This document shows positions 33,762 through 42,754 of a stretch of 64,000 nucleotides of DNA, one piece after another. Positions within the stretch are counted from its first letter, which is position 1. Each line of letters begins with the position of its first letter. The notes beneath the pieces are model-generated. The model had not been told where the DNA came from, made no database searches, and was given only the letters and a program-made list of their open reading frames with translations. The stretch is from SOIL31 sp964636815 (lineage in GTDB: Bacteria > Babelota > Babeliae > Babelales > Vermiphilaceae). Location of the stretch: NCBI GenBank assembly GCA_964636815.1, contig CAZWTF010000001.1:1-64000 (forward strand), in the 5' to 3' direction. The position numbers and the translations under genes are program-made.

Positions 33762-34754
33762 ATGAAGATGATTAAAAATATATTGTTTATCGCAGTTTTA
33801 TCGATCACAAGCTTATGTAATGGTATGGAACCTGAGGTCCCTAAAAAGAGTAAATGGGTTAATGCTTTAAGTGGCACCCTGCTTGGTGATGCTGTGGATA
33901 AATTTTTGTCATTTATTCAGTCAGAACCTTCTACCCGATTTAATTTTGGAGGATTGCCTGAAGACATTCAAAAATACATTATTACATTGCTTGCTGAGTA
34001 TAGCAATGCTACATCTTTAACAGAAGCAGGAGAAGCAATTAATGCTCTTGCTCGAACAAATAAAAAGTTAAACATTTTACTTAATGAACCTCAATTTTGT
34101 TTTGATCTCATAAGATTTCTTGCTCAAAGATTTAAGACATCTGATGAAGATGCAGCTAGGGTGGTAGCAACAAAAGAAGTGCAGCGACAATATCGTTTGC
34201 AACATAAATTATATTTGTATGTTTGTGAGGGACAGTGGAAGAAGTTTGAGAATGATATAAAACTTTTGTGCGCAACTGAAAAAGATGTAAACAAAGCGGA
34301 TATAAACTTTCTTTATAAATCGGGTAAGACAGTTTTAATGTGTGCTGCAGAAGACCTTGATATGGAGCTGTTTAATTTTCTTGTTGGGCTGGGTGCAGAT
34401 ATAAATTTTGCAAATCATGAAGGTGTAACAGCATTAATGATGGCTGCAGATTTTGCATCCTTTCATGATTTGTATATGCCTTTTCAACAATTACTTAATG
34501 CTCATAAAGATTTTAATCTTAATCAGCAAGATGCAGCAGGTAATACTGCTTTAATGTACGCTCTTATGGAGATGCAAGCAGCTACAGGTACGATAGAAGT
34601 TCTTCTTGAGGCAGGAGTTGATCCTGAGCTTGCTAATTTTGCAGGGCAAACGCCACTTGCTTATATAGAAGAAAATGTGAATTGGTATGATAGTAAAGAT
34701 GCAGTTATTGCTCTTCTTAAAGATGCAATACAAAAAAAACATGAAAAGAAATAA
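33762..34754 (+). CDS. Secreted protein with F-box-like and ankyrin-repeat regions
   Basis: A 330-residue protein. A signal peptide ends LCNGMEPE. Residues 65-112 read LPEDIQKYIITLL, then INALARTNKKLNILLNEP, which matches the layout of an F-box (LPxEIxxxI... then a KxxNxLLNDP-like end). From about 183 there are three to four ankyrin-type repeats (GKTVLMCAAE, GVTALMMAAD, GNTALMYALM, GQTPLAYIEE). F-box plus ankyrin is a eukaryote-like combination used by host-targeting proteins of intracellular bacteria; that role is inferred. Confidence 0.75.
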   Translation: MKMIKNILFIAVLSITSLCNGMEPEVPKKSKWVNALSGTLLGDAVDKFLSFIQSEPSTRFNFGGLPEDIQKYIITLLAEYSNATSLTEAGEAINALARTNKKLNILLNEPQFCFDLIRFLAQRFKTSDEDAARVVATKEVQRQYRLQHKLYLYVCEGQWKKFENDIKLLCATEKDVNKADINFLYKSGKTVLMCAAEDLDMELFNFLVGLGADINFANHEGVTALMMAADFASFHDLYMPFQQLLNAHKDFNLNQQDAAGNTALMYALMEMQAATGTIEVLLEAGVDPELANFAGQTPLAYIEENVNWYDSKDAVIALLKDAIQKKHEKK

Positions 34755-34770
34755 AATAATATATTATTTT
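34753..34770. terminator. AT palindrome between convergent genes
   Basis: AAAATAATATATTATTTT is a perfect palindrome spanning the end of the ankyrin-like gene and the stop of the convergent methyltransferase. The stem is entirely AT, so it would be a weak terminator. Confidence 0.3.
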
Positions 34771-35519
34771 ACGCATTCATAAACAATAGTATAATCGTAT
34801 GCCGATGGAGTTGCTGTGTGATCGTACGCAGCAACTTTTTTTATGTGCGAAAAACCAACTTCTTTGAGTAATGTGTACATTTCAATTGGGTCATGGAGTC
34901 TAATTTGAAAGTATTCCATTTCCGTTTTGATGATATCTGTTTTATCGATCAGCTCATAGCGGCAGATTACTGTTGCAATATTGTTTTCGATTGGCAATGG
35001 TAGCGTGCTGCACATAACAATGAGTCCATTATTTTTTTTATATGCCTTACCTTGCCAGATCCCTACTTTATCAGGAACTGCATAGACTGTTTCAACATCA
35101 AAAACGAATGAACCACCATCTTGTAGGAGCGAATATATTTTTTGTAAGCATGCTTTGATATGTGCAAGATCTAAAAATAAACAGAAAGAGCTGTCAGGAA
35201 TAAAAATTAAATTATACTTTTTTGAGTCAGTAACATCTTCTAAAAACTTCTCCCAGACCTTTGGGTTAAGGTTTTTTTGTGCGCATTTATCGTGTAATGC
35301 TTTGAGCATAAAAGGTGATGCATCAAAACCTTCTATATCAAATCCTTCTTCCAAATAGGGAATAAGATATCTTCCTGTGCCGCACATTGGTTCCAAAATT
35401 GGTCCCTGGGCTTGTGAAAGATAATGATGGAAAAATGCATATTCTTCCAGTGATGCTACCGGTTTATCTAAATCAAAAAATTCGGTACAAAGGTCAAGAT
35501 AGAGGGTTGGTGTATTCAT
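34764..35519 (-). CDS. Class I SAM-dependent methyltransferase (cytoplasmic)
   Basis: A 251-residue enzyme with motif I ILEPMCGTGRYLIPYLEEG and the acidic turn GFDASPFML. It has no signal peptide, unlike the four tandem methyltransferases at 17.5-21.2 kb, and is not closely similar to them. The substrate is unknown. The ATG at 35519 (MNTPTLYLDLC) starts the conserved part 11 bases after the helicase stop but lacks a clear Shine-Dalgarno; an ATG at 35558 would overlap the helicase. Confidence 0.8.
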   Translation of the reverse strand: MNTPTLYLDLCTEFFDLDKPVASLEEYAFFHHYLSQAQGPILEPMCGTGRYLIPYLEEGFDIEGFDASPFMLKALHDKCAQKNLNPKVWEKFLEDVTDSKKYNLIFIPDSSFCLFLDLAHIKACLQKIYSLLQDGGSFVFDVETVYAVPDKVGIWQGKAYKKNNGLIVMCSTLPLPIENNIATVICRYELIDKTDIIKTEMEYFQIRLHDPIEMYTLLKEVGFSHIKKVAAYDHTATPSAYDYTIVYECVK

Positions 35520-35529
35520 GTTGTGAGTG

Positions 35530-37830
35530 TTATATTTTTTGTACAAATTGCGCAACAATTTTTTTCAAACCAATTTTAAACTGAATTGATAAATGTATGT
35601 CACCGTTTGTTTTTTCTTCGACATCTTGAACCGTTCCGATACCATATTTTGCATGCTTTACTGGTTGATTTCTTTTCCAAGATGAGTTTGTTGAACTCAT
35701 TGGAGCATTCTCTTTTTTGGATGTAATAGGACGAGTGGTTGTGGAGAATTTTTTTGTAGATATATCCTTAAAAGAGTGGGTCTTGCTGTCCGTAGCTTTG
35801 GTGTAGGAGGGGATATATATATCAGAAATATTACCTTTTATACCCAACCAATCAGAAAAAAATTGATTAGTTTGTGTTGCATTCCAATATGAACAATCTT
35901 CGAGAGGTAAGAGATTGCTAGGGATTTCTCGTAAAAAGCGCGAAGGCAATTGGTCAACCATTTGACCGTATGAATAACGGTGTTTTGCATAAGAAATCAT
36001 GAGATGTTCACGTGCACGAGTAATGCCAACATAAAACAGGCGTCGTTCTTCTTCAAGTGCATTGTTAGACATCAGAGAACGTGTTGTTGGAATAATGCTT
36101 TCTTCTACGCCCGGCAAAATAACCAAATCAAATTCTAAACCTTTTGCAGCGTGCAGTGTCATGAGTGAAACTGCATGTTTATCTCTATTTTGTTTATTCA
36201 TTTGATCTTGCATAAGCGCAACTTCATCAAGAAAGGCGGTGATTGTTTTTGTGCCATTCTTTTCAAAATGATTAAGCGCATCCAATAACTCTTTAATGTT
36301 ATCAAGGCGAGCTTGTGCCTCTTGTGGCTCTTCATTGTTTTTGATATATGTTAAATATTTTGTGCGCAGAAGAATCTGTTCAATTGCTTCAGTTGGCAGT
36401 GTTGTTGGGTTAATGTCATCAAATATATCAGCAAAAGTTTGTAAGATTGCTGCTTTGGTTGTACCCAAGCTGTTGTTATCTGTTAATTGTTGGATGATGT
36501 CGCGCCATGTTGCAAAGGGTTGCTGAGCCCACTGTGCATAAAAAAGCGCTTCAAATTTATCACCTAATCCGCGAGCAGGAATATTAATAATGCGGAAAAA
36601 AGAGGTGCGATCAAATGGGTTGGCGATAATTTTCAGGTATGCGAGTAAATCTTTAATCTCTTTACGTTCATAAAACTGAATGCCCCCGATAATACGGTAG
36701 GGAATTGAATCTTTGAGTAGTGCTTCTTCAATTGCACGGGATTGGGTATGCGTGCGATACAATATGCCAATATTATTAAGGCCGTATTTTGATTTTGCAA
36801 CAAGTAACAGTTGCGCAATTGATCGTGCTTCTTGGTATTCAGATAAACAGAGCATTTTGTAAACGCGATTGCTTCCCGTTTTTTCCGACCATAATTTTTT
36901 TGGCGTTCTTTCACTATTGTTCTGTATAGTGTGATTTGCAATGGTTAATATTTGCTGCACAGAGCGATAATTTTGCTCAATCGTAATAACTGCAGTATCA
37001 GGAAACACTTTTTTAAAGTGAGCCATGTTGCTTGCGTTAGCACCACGCCATGAATAAATCGATTGATCTTCATCGCCAACAGCGCACACTGAATCTATAG
37101 CAATTGTGTTATCAGCCAGAGCCATTGCTTTGAGCAATTCATGCTGCACAATGTTGGTATCTTGATACTCATCAACCAAAATATGACGAATTTTTTCTTG
37201 AAACTTGTTTTTTATAACACTATTTTTTTTAAACAAGCGTAAAGTTTCGAGTAATAAATCATCAAAATCTAACGCTTTTGATGCTCGCTTTTCTGTTTCA
37301 TATGCATTGTAAATCTCAGTTAACATTGGATGTGTTAGTTGTTCTGTTGCTGGATGTACTGGATCAACCGTATGATTTTTCATTTGTGATATTTGATACG
37401 AAACATTTTTTGCAGTGAACTGTTTTTGTAATCCATTGCGTTGCAAAATTGCTTGGATCATTTTTTGCTGATCATCACTGTCTAAAATAGAAAAGAACTC
37501 ATTAGGCAAATGTTCATGATGTTTTTTTAACAATTGTACGCAATAAGAATGAAAAGTGCCAATGAACGGAAGTGTTGTTTGATTGCCTAAAAAAGATGCA
37601 ATACGTTCACGCATTTCAAGCGCAGCTTTGTTCGTAAAAGTCAGTGCTATGATTGATGATGGATTGACGTTTTTATTTAAAATTAAATGCGTAATGCGTG
37701 CCGTAATAACACGTGTTTTTCCTGAACCTGCACCAGCAACAACAAGAACTGAGCCTGTTTCATGATGTACTGCTTTTTGTTGTGATGGATTGAGGTTGTC
37801 TTGGAGAAAGGTGTTAAAAGAGTCACGCAT
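35530..37830 (-). CDS. pcrA: UvrD/PcrA-type ATP-dependent DNA helicase
   Basis: A 766-residue superfamily 1A 3'-5' helicase for repair and replication-fork upkeep. The motifs occur in order: LNPSQQKAV (Q motif), GAGSGKTRV (Walker A), TFTNKAALEMRER (Ia), VDEYQDTN (II), GDEDQSIYSWRGA (III), QNYRS (IV), LMTLHAAKGLEFDLV (V) and YVGITRAREHLMISYA (VI). The C-terminus has the Tudor-like KHAKYGIGTVQDVEE segment of PcrA. uvrD would be an equally fair name. Confidence 0.93.
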   Translation of the reverse strand: MRDSFNTFLQDNLNPSQQKAVHHETGSVLVVAGAGSGKTRVITARITHLILNKNVNPSSIIALTFTNKAALEMRERIASFLGNQTTLPFIGTFHSYCVQLLKKHHEHLPNEFFSILDSDDQQKMIQAILQRNGLQKQFTAKNVSYQISQMKNHTVDPVHPATEQLTHPMLTEIYNAYETEKRASKALDFDDLLLETLRLFKKNSVIKNKFQEKIRHILVDEYQDTNIVQHELLKAMALADNTIAIDSVCAVGDEDQSIYSWRGANASNMAHFKKVFPDTAVITIEQNYRSVQQILTIANHTIQNNSERTPKKLWSEKTGSNRVYKMLCLSEYQEARSIAQLLLVAKSKYGLNNIGILYRTHTQSRAIEEALLKDSIPYRIIGGIQFYERKEIKDLLAYLKIIANPFDRTSFFRIINIPARGLGDKFEALFYAQWAQQPFATWRDIIQQLTDNNSLGTTKAAILQTFADIFDDINPTTLPTEAIEQILLRTKYLTYIKNNEEPQEAQARLDNIKELLDALNHFEKNGTKTITAFLDEVALMQDQMNKQNRDKHAVSLMTLHAAKGLEFDLVILPGVEESIIPTTRSLMSNNALEEERRLFYVGITRAREHLMISYAKHRYSYGQMVDQLPSRFLREIPSNLLPLEDCSYWNATQTNQFFSDWLGIKGNISDIYIPSYTKATDSKTHSFKDISTKKFSTTTRPITSKKENAPMSSTNSSWKRNQPVKHAKYGIGTVQDVEEKTNGDIHLSIQFKIGLKKIVAQFVQKI

Positions 37831-37907
37831 TATTTTTTGCCTTGTTGTTTATTAATGATAATTAATAAGTTTATAGTACGTGACGATTAGTTCAAGGAGC
37901 ACATTTT

Positions 37908-38372
37908 TTACTTGGTCTTGAATTCTTCATATGATTTCTCTTCAGTAATCCTTGAGCCAAGCACCTTATCAATCTCTTTTTTTATGACACAGCGTTTATC
38001 ATTTGTGATATAAACACTGCGCGCTATTTGAATAAATTCGTCATCAAACTCTTTATTGCGCTCTTTAACGCGAATAGCATCTTCAATATCCCACAAAGCT
38101 TGATTCACTTCTTGTAAGTTTTTTTGTAATTTTTCAACTTCATCGTTTTTGCCAATATATTCATCACATGTCTGTTGTAACGCTTCAAGTTCGGTATGCA
38201 CATTCTTCAATTTTTCTGAATCACTTATGCGTTCAGATTTGATTTTTAGAATAGTAATTTTATCAATAAGTTCGCCGCAAGAAATTTCTGCGCTAATTTT
38301 GTTGCAATATGTTTGACTGCTGAATAATAGTATCTGTATAAGTAATCCAATAGATATATTTGTACGCTTCAT
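37908..38372 (-). CDS. DUF6165-like protein with signal peptide
   Basis: A 154-residue protein. After a signal peptide (SIGLLIQILLFSSQTYCNK) comes EISCGELIDKITILKIKSERI, then NVHTELEAL, LWDIEDAIRVKERNKEFDDEFI and YITNDKRCVIKKEID, which resembles DUF6165. That family is usually cytoplasmic and often found near TPR-containing glycosyltransferases. Two such glycosyltransferases lie at 39.6-42.7 kb and also carry signal peptides. The function is unknown. Confidence 0.55.
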   Translation of the reverse strand: MKRTNISIGLLIQILLFSSQTYCNKISAEISCGELIDKITILKIKSERISDSEKLKNVHTELEALQQTCDEYIGKNDEVEKLQKNLQEVNQALWDIEDAIRVKERNKEFDDEFIQIARSVYITNDKRCVIKKEIDKVLGSRITEEKSYEEFKTK

Positions 38373-38539
38373 GATTCTCCTTAATCAATCATGTAACATT
38401 TGTTTTTAGTTAGTCGTACAAAAGATTAAAAATAAAGTAAAGGAAAGAACAAGGATTAAAAATATTATGTTGATATTTCTGATATATCGATATAGATTAT
38501 GGCGGTAAATTATAATTTCTCAAAAAAAAAGGTTTCCTT

Positions 38540-39004
38540 ATGAAAAATTTTTCGCGTGTTTTTGCGGTTGCAACCGTTGCTTTTGTTGGTACGGCGTCTG
38601 CGGTGTGTCCTTTGTTTGATAATAGAGTAGTTAATACATTACATAGTCATAAAACTCTTATTGGAGCCTCTATTACAGCAGATCATTTCTGTGATAAACA
38701 TGAACATGCTAAAAAAGCATTTCTTTGTTCGGCTGCGCAACTAACTACTAAGTCAAGCGCACATGATCTTGCAGAGCGCTTTGTTGTTGATTACGCAATA
38801 CGTAAAGGCAGTGATGCGATTGGTTTAGATAAGCATGTTGCTGCAATAATAAAAAAATGTGATGTTTTACCAGAAGGTGCGATTAGAGATAACGTTAATC
38901 CAGTGGTAAAAGGAGCTGTAGACGTTGCTTTACATCCTGAAGCACTTACTGAACTTGCAATGGGATATGTATTGCCTAAGATTCTAAAAGCATTAGGTAG
39001 ATAA
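38540..39004 (+). CDS. Small secreted protein, member A of a paralogous pair
   Basis: A 154-residue protein of unknown function with a clear signal peptide (FAVATVAFVGTASA, cleavage before VCPLF). Its C-terminal half shares the order FVVDYAIRKGSDAIG, VAAIIKKCDVLPE and VKGAVDVA with the next gene, so the two are paralogues. AAGG precedes the ATG, and TATAAT at 38511-38516 may be its -10. A terminator separates it from the second copy. Confidence 0.6.
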   Translation: MKNFSRVFAVATVAFVGTASAVCPLFDNRVVNTLHSHKTLIGASITADHFCDKHEHAKKAFLCSAAQLTTKSSAHDLAERFVVDYAIRKGSDAIGLDKHVAAIIKKCDVLPEGAIRDNVNPVVKGAVDVALHPEALTELAMGYVLPKILKALGR

Positions 39005-39035
39005 AAATAGATCATTTTTATATTCATCTGATACA

Positions 39036-39066
39036 AGAGGGGTTGTAAAAAACCTCTCTTTTTTTT
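39036..39066 (+). terminator. Terminator between the paralogous secreted genes
   Basis: AGAGGGGTT pairs with AACCTCTCT (9 positions, with a wobble) and runs into eight T. Confidence 0.8.
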
Positions 39067-39088
39067 GATCTAAAAAAAGGATTGCATT

Positions 39089-39592
39089 ATGAATAGGTTG
39101 CGTGTCATTTTTTATGTTTTATTAATAATGGTGATTGCCTCTGGTAATCTTGCGTTAGCAAAAAAAAGCAATTTTACTGCAGGGACACGTCATCTTGGGC
39201 GTAATTCCATGGTAGCTGTAGCAAACAGAAAATTAGAAGGTTATCCATTTGCTCAAGCGGTAACGGCAACTGGTTATAAAATAACTGAAGATTATAAAAA
39301 GGGTAATGCTGTAGGAAGTGAAAAATTGGTGCAAGCAAGTGTTCAAGATCATATACCTTATTTTGTGGTTAATTATAGTTTACGTAAAATAGTACAAATT
39401 GGTTCAGATCGTGGGTATACAGCAGTTGATGTTATTAAGAAGTGTGATATTGTTCCAGAAAGTTTTTTAAAAGAAATTGTTCAAGATACAATGACATATC
39501 TTACGCCAGCAGCCCAAGAAACGGCGTATGATGTTGCAACTGCGGTGATTATAACGTATCTTTTGCCATCTATAATGGAGCGGGTTAAGTAA
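39089..39592 (+). CDS. Small secreted protein, member B of a paralogous pair
   Basis: A 167-residue paralogue of the gene at 38540-39004. The signal peptide ends NLALAKKS. Shared elements in the C-terminal half are FVVNYSLRKIVQIGSD, DVIKKCDIVPESF and a hydrophobic end (VIITYLLPSIM, compared with GYVLPKILKAL). Function is unknown. AAAAAAAGGA lies upstream of the ATG. The terminator at 39616-39643 follows. Confidence 0.6.
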   Translation: MNRLRVIFYVLLIMVIASGNLALAKKSNFTAGTRHLGRNSMVAVANRKLEGYPFAQAVTATGYKITEDYKKGNAVGSEKLVQASVQDHIPYFVVNYSLRKIVQIGSDRGYTAVDVIKKCDIVPESFLKEIVQDTMTYLTPAAQETAYDVATAVIITYLLPSIMERVK

Positions 39593-39615
39593 ATTATAAT
39601 AATCTGTTTGCATGC

Positions 39616-39643
39616 AAAAAGGGGCTTTTTTTAAGCCCCTTTT
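39616..39643. terminator. Bidirectional terminator between convergent genes
   Basis: AAAAGGGGCTT pairs with AAGCCCCTTTT around a T-rich loop. A flanks on the left and T on the right let it serve both the plus-strand secreted gene and the minus-strand glycosyltransferase. Confidence 0.85.
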
Positions 39644-39647
39644 GTTT

Positions 39648-40952
39648 TTAACTTAATATTAATTGTTGTAGCGCAATGTGTACCTGTTCTAAAACGCCAG
39701 CATAATCGAACGGTTTTTGTTGCTTAAAAATACGCACATTTGGATACCAATAAGAATCATCACGATGACAAATCCATCGCCAGTCAGCAGTTGCATATGG
39801 ATGCAGTAACCAAACCTGAGCGCCTAATCCACCAGCAAGATGTACCATTGCAGTATCAACGGTAATAATTAAATCCAGATTTTTGATGATTGCAGCGGTA
39901 TCCATAAATGGTCCGTAATGTTCGTCAAGATCATCAAATGTATTAATTTTAAAAGTTGATGTAGTAAGTTGTTCAGTACCATCATATTTTTGCAAACTAT
40001 ATAAACTAACACCACTGATTGATGCTAATGATGAAAAGTATTCAAGTGGAATTCCACGGCGCGCAATCGGCAATTTTGATGGTTTATCATTATTAAAATC
40101 GGCTTGCCAGCAGATGCCAACTTTAAGGTTGGTGTCAGCAGCAAGGCATTCTTGCCAGTATGTGACAAGTGCTGGATCTGCAAAGAGATAAGGAATGTTT
40201 TGTGGTGCTGTTTGATCATTATCATTAAAAATTGCGGGTAAACTCATGAGTGTTGCATCTGCGTCATATTCTGGCATTTGTGAGCCGGATGGTATAATTT
40301 GATCAATGTATGGGCAGCGGGATAGGAGCGGAATGAGTGGTTTCTGGCATGCAACAATCACATTGGTTTGCATATCTTTGATAATTTCTGCATAGCGAAT
40401 AAAGTTGAGCGTATCGCCTAATCCACCTTCTGGTCGTAGAACAATTGTTTTGTATCCGATTTTGTTGTCTTGTAATAATGTGCGTAACTTATCACCATTT
40501 TTTCCGCTTTGCTTTAAATAGCGCTCGTGTTGTTTCCAGCCGTTTTCAAAATTTCCGTTGGTTATGTATGCAAATCCCAGTCCCAATTGTGCTGGTTCAT
40601 AATCAGGATCTATTGCAATAATCTGTTTATATAAATCAATTGCTGTATCAAGATCCCCCATTGTTTTATAGGTGAATGCTTTGTTATACAATGCAGGTAA
40701 TATTTGTGGGTTGTACATAAGTATAGTATCAAAAGCATTGAGTGCTTTGTTATATTGCCCAAGTGCAAGATAGCAACAACCAAGATTAAAGAGCGCAGAT
40801 AAATTGCATGGTTCGTTTTGTACTATTTCTTCAAAGCAATCAATTGCTTGCGGGAACTGTTCATTTTTTTGATATTCTGTTGCGGTTTCAATTGAAGGGG
40901 TTGAGTAGATCGCTGATGCGAACATCAACGATATTAAAACTGTTTTTTTCAT
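39648..40952 (-). CDS. Exported TPR-containing glycosyltransferase (GT9-like), copy 1
   Basis: A 434-residue protein. A signal peptide (VLISLMFASAIYSTPS) is followed by about four TPR units (residues 25-145, e.g. NLGCCYLALGQYNKALNAFDTIL). The C-terminal half is the glycosyltransferase domain that follows TPRs in many bacteria: RPEGGLGDTLNFIRYA, the KVGICWQ turn, and LDLIITVDTAMVHLAGGLG with DWRW. Such domains relate to ADP-heptose transferases. It starts 3 bases after the paralogous gene upstream. The signal peptide is unexpected for this family. Confidence 0.8.
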   Translation of the reverse strand: MKKTVLISLMFASAIYSTPSIETATEYQKNEQFPQAIDCFEEIVQNEPCNLSALFNLGCCYLALGQYNKALNAFDTILMYNPQILPALYNKAFTYKTMGDLDTAIDLYKQIIAIDPDYEPAQLGLGFAYITNGNFENGWKQHERYLKQSGKNGDKLRTLLQDNKIGYKTIVLRPEGGLGDTLNFIRYAEIIKDMQTNVIVACQKPLIPLLSRCPYIDQIIPSGSQMPEYDADATLMSLPAIFNDNDQTAPQNIPYLFADPALVTYWQECLAADTNLKVGICWQADFNNDKPSKLPIARRGIPLEYFSSLASISGVSLYSLQKYDGTEQLTTSTFKINTFDDLDEHYGPFMDTAAIIKNLDLIITVDTAMVHLAGGLGAQVWLLHPYATADWRWICHRDDSYWYPNVRIFKQQKPFDYAGVLEQVHIALQQLILS

Positions 40953-40955
40953 TAT

Positions 40956-42668
40956 TTATTTCCTTGCAATATGTTTCTTCAGTTCTACTGCAACTTCTTG
41001 AATCATAGATTTCCAATCACCAGGAGTTGGTTGTTTGAATAAACGGGTAACATGTGGATACCAAGGTGAATCGTTACGATCAATCATCCAGCGCCAATCA
41101 GCAGGATTTGGCAATAAGATCCATGTTGGTGTGCCAAGGCCACTTGCAAGATGACTTATTGATGTATCAACCGTGATAACAAGATCAAGGTTTTTAATAA
41201 CTGCAGCAGTATCCATAAAGCGGCCATGCGTTTGATCAAAATCACCATCAAATGTTTTTACAATCATTGTGCTTGGTATTTCTTTAAGCTGATCGGTCCC
41301 CGTCATTTTTTGTAAGCTATAAATACTGACACCAGGTACAGAACAAATAGGTTCAAATTCTTTTGGATGTACTGATTTTTGTGCAACGGTTGTGCGGAGC
41401 ATTGGTGTTGCGTAGTTATCGTTCCCTTGCCAACAGATACCAATTTTAAAGTTTTTATCTGTTGCTAATTTTTCTTTCCATTCTGCAACAAGTTTTTCGT
41501 CAGGATGAAGATATGGAATTTCATTCGGAACAGTTTCAATACGTGTTTTCATAACGTATGGTAATGATAATAGTGGTGAATGAACATCAAAATGTGGTGG
41601 AGTGTCATCGAGTGATATTATGTGATCAATTCCTTCACAACGTTTCATCAGTGTAACAAGTGGTTTTTGTACTGCAGCAATAACGGTACCATTTTTTTCT
41701 TTAACCAATTTCGCGTAGCGAATAAATTGGAACGTATCGCCAAGTCCTTGTTCTGCATGAATTAAAATTGTTTTACCGTTCAAATCTGATCCATCCCAGC
41801 GAGGTTCAGAATAAGAACGCAACGAACCTTGAGAAGGGCGACTGTAGCGCCATTCATATCCATGCCATCCACGTTCAAAATCACCAATTACAAGATATGC
41901 AAGGCCACGGCTAAAGAGTGCTTCTGAATGATTAGGGTCAAGTTCAAGTACTTGATTGTAATACGGAAGAGCTGTTGGTAAATCGCCTAATTTTTTATAA
42001 GTAAATGCAATGTTGTATAAAATTGATGGATTGTTTGGTAACAGGCGATCAAGTTTTTGATATATTTCGAGTGATTCATCAAGGCGGTTAATAACGTTGT
42101 AAATGTTAGCGAGTTCAAATGTCATATTAATATGACCAGGTTCAAGAGCAAGGCCTTCAAAGATGGTTTTAATTGAATCATCAAAACGGTTGCATTCGTT
42201 ATATGCTCTTGAAAGTAGCAATCGTGCATCATGATTATTTGGCATCAGAATAAGCGATTGTTTGAGTGGTTCAATCGCATCTTTTGTTTGTTTTACATCC
42301 ATCATTACTTTGGCAATTTGTACATACGCGCGATAATGATCTTTTTTGTGTTGAACGGTTTTTTTGTACGCATACAACGCCTCAGAATATTTTTTTGCGT
42401 GATATAGCGCTTGTCCAAGATTAAAAAAAATCTGTGCGCATGTTGGATTGAGTGCAAGTGCTTGTTTGTAAAATGCAATTGCTTCTTCGTATTGTTCAGA
42501 GGTAAATAATCCATTTGCATGTTTGCAAAGAGCTTCAAATGATTGGTAATCAACATATGAATGGGGTTGTGGCTTTTTGAGATAGCTTTCAATTGCTTGA
42601 AACGTTAGTTGATCTGTAGCGTTACACAGAGAGACTGTGCATAAGAGAAATATCGCTTTTTTTTTCAT
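40956..42668 (-). CDS. Exported TPR-containing glycosyltransferase (GT9-like), copy 2
   Basis: A 570-residue paralogue of copy 1 with more TPR units (about seven in residues 45-290). A signal peptide (AIFLLCTVSLCNATDQ) starts the protein. The transferase part carries AEQGLGDTFQFIRYAKLV, FKIGICWQGNDNY and NLDLVITVDTSISHLASGLGTPTW with DWRW. The two genes are probably co-transcribed. Its ribosome-binding site is the 3' strand of a hairpin at 42675-42726. Confidence 0.8.
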   Translation of the reverse strand: MKKKAIFLLCTVSLCNATDQLTFQAIESYLKKPQPHSYVDYQSFEALCKHANGLFTSEQYEEAIAFYKQALALNPTCAQIFFNLGQALYHAKKYSEALYAYKKTVQHKKDHYRAYVQIAKVMMDVKQTKDAIEPLKQSLILMPNNHDARLLLSRAYNECNRFDDSIKTIFEGLALEPGHINMTFELANIYNVINRLDESLEIYQKLDRLLPNNPSILYNIAFTYKKLGDLPTALPYYNQVLELDPNHSEALFSRGLAYLVIGDFERGWHGYEWRYSRPSQGSLRSYSEPRWDGSDLNGKTILIHAEQGLGDTFQFIRYAKLVKEKNGTVIAAVQKPLVTLMKRCEGIDHIISLDDTPPHFDVHSPLLSLPYVMKTRIETVPNEIPYLHPDEKLVAEWKEKLATDKNFKIGICWQGNDNYATPMLRTTVAQKSVHPKEFEPICSVPGVSIYSLQKMTGTDQLKEIPSTMIVKTFDGDFDQTHGRFMDTAAVIKNLDLVITVDTSISHLASGLGTPTWILLPNPADWRWMIDRNDSPWYPHVTRLFKQPTPGDWKSMIQEVAVELKKHIARK

Positions 42669-42674
42669 AAAAAA

Positions 42675-42726
42675 ACTCCTTTTTTGCGCGATAACATTTT
42701 TGCTTTGTTATACACAAGAAAGGAGT
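42675..42726 (-). promoter_or_regulatory. Hairpin covering the ribosome-binding site of glycosyltransferase copy 2
   Basis: On the minus strand ACTCCTTT at the 5' side pairs with AAAGGAGT at the 3' side, and an inner TATAACA/TGTTAT stem strengthens it. The 3' strand is the Shine-Dalgarno of the gene starting at 42668 and is followed by seven T. It could act as a terminator for hflX and as a translation switch for the glycosyltransferase. Confidence 0.5.
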
Positions 42727-42754
42727 AATAAGCAATGTAAATGAGTAAGATGGT

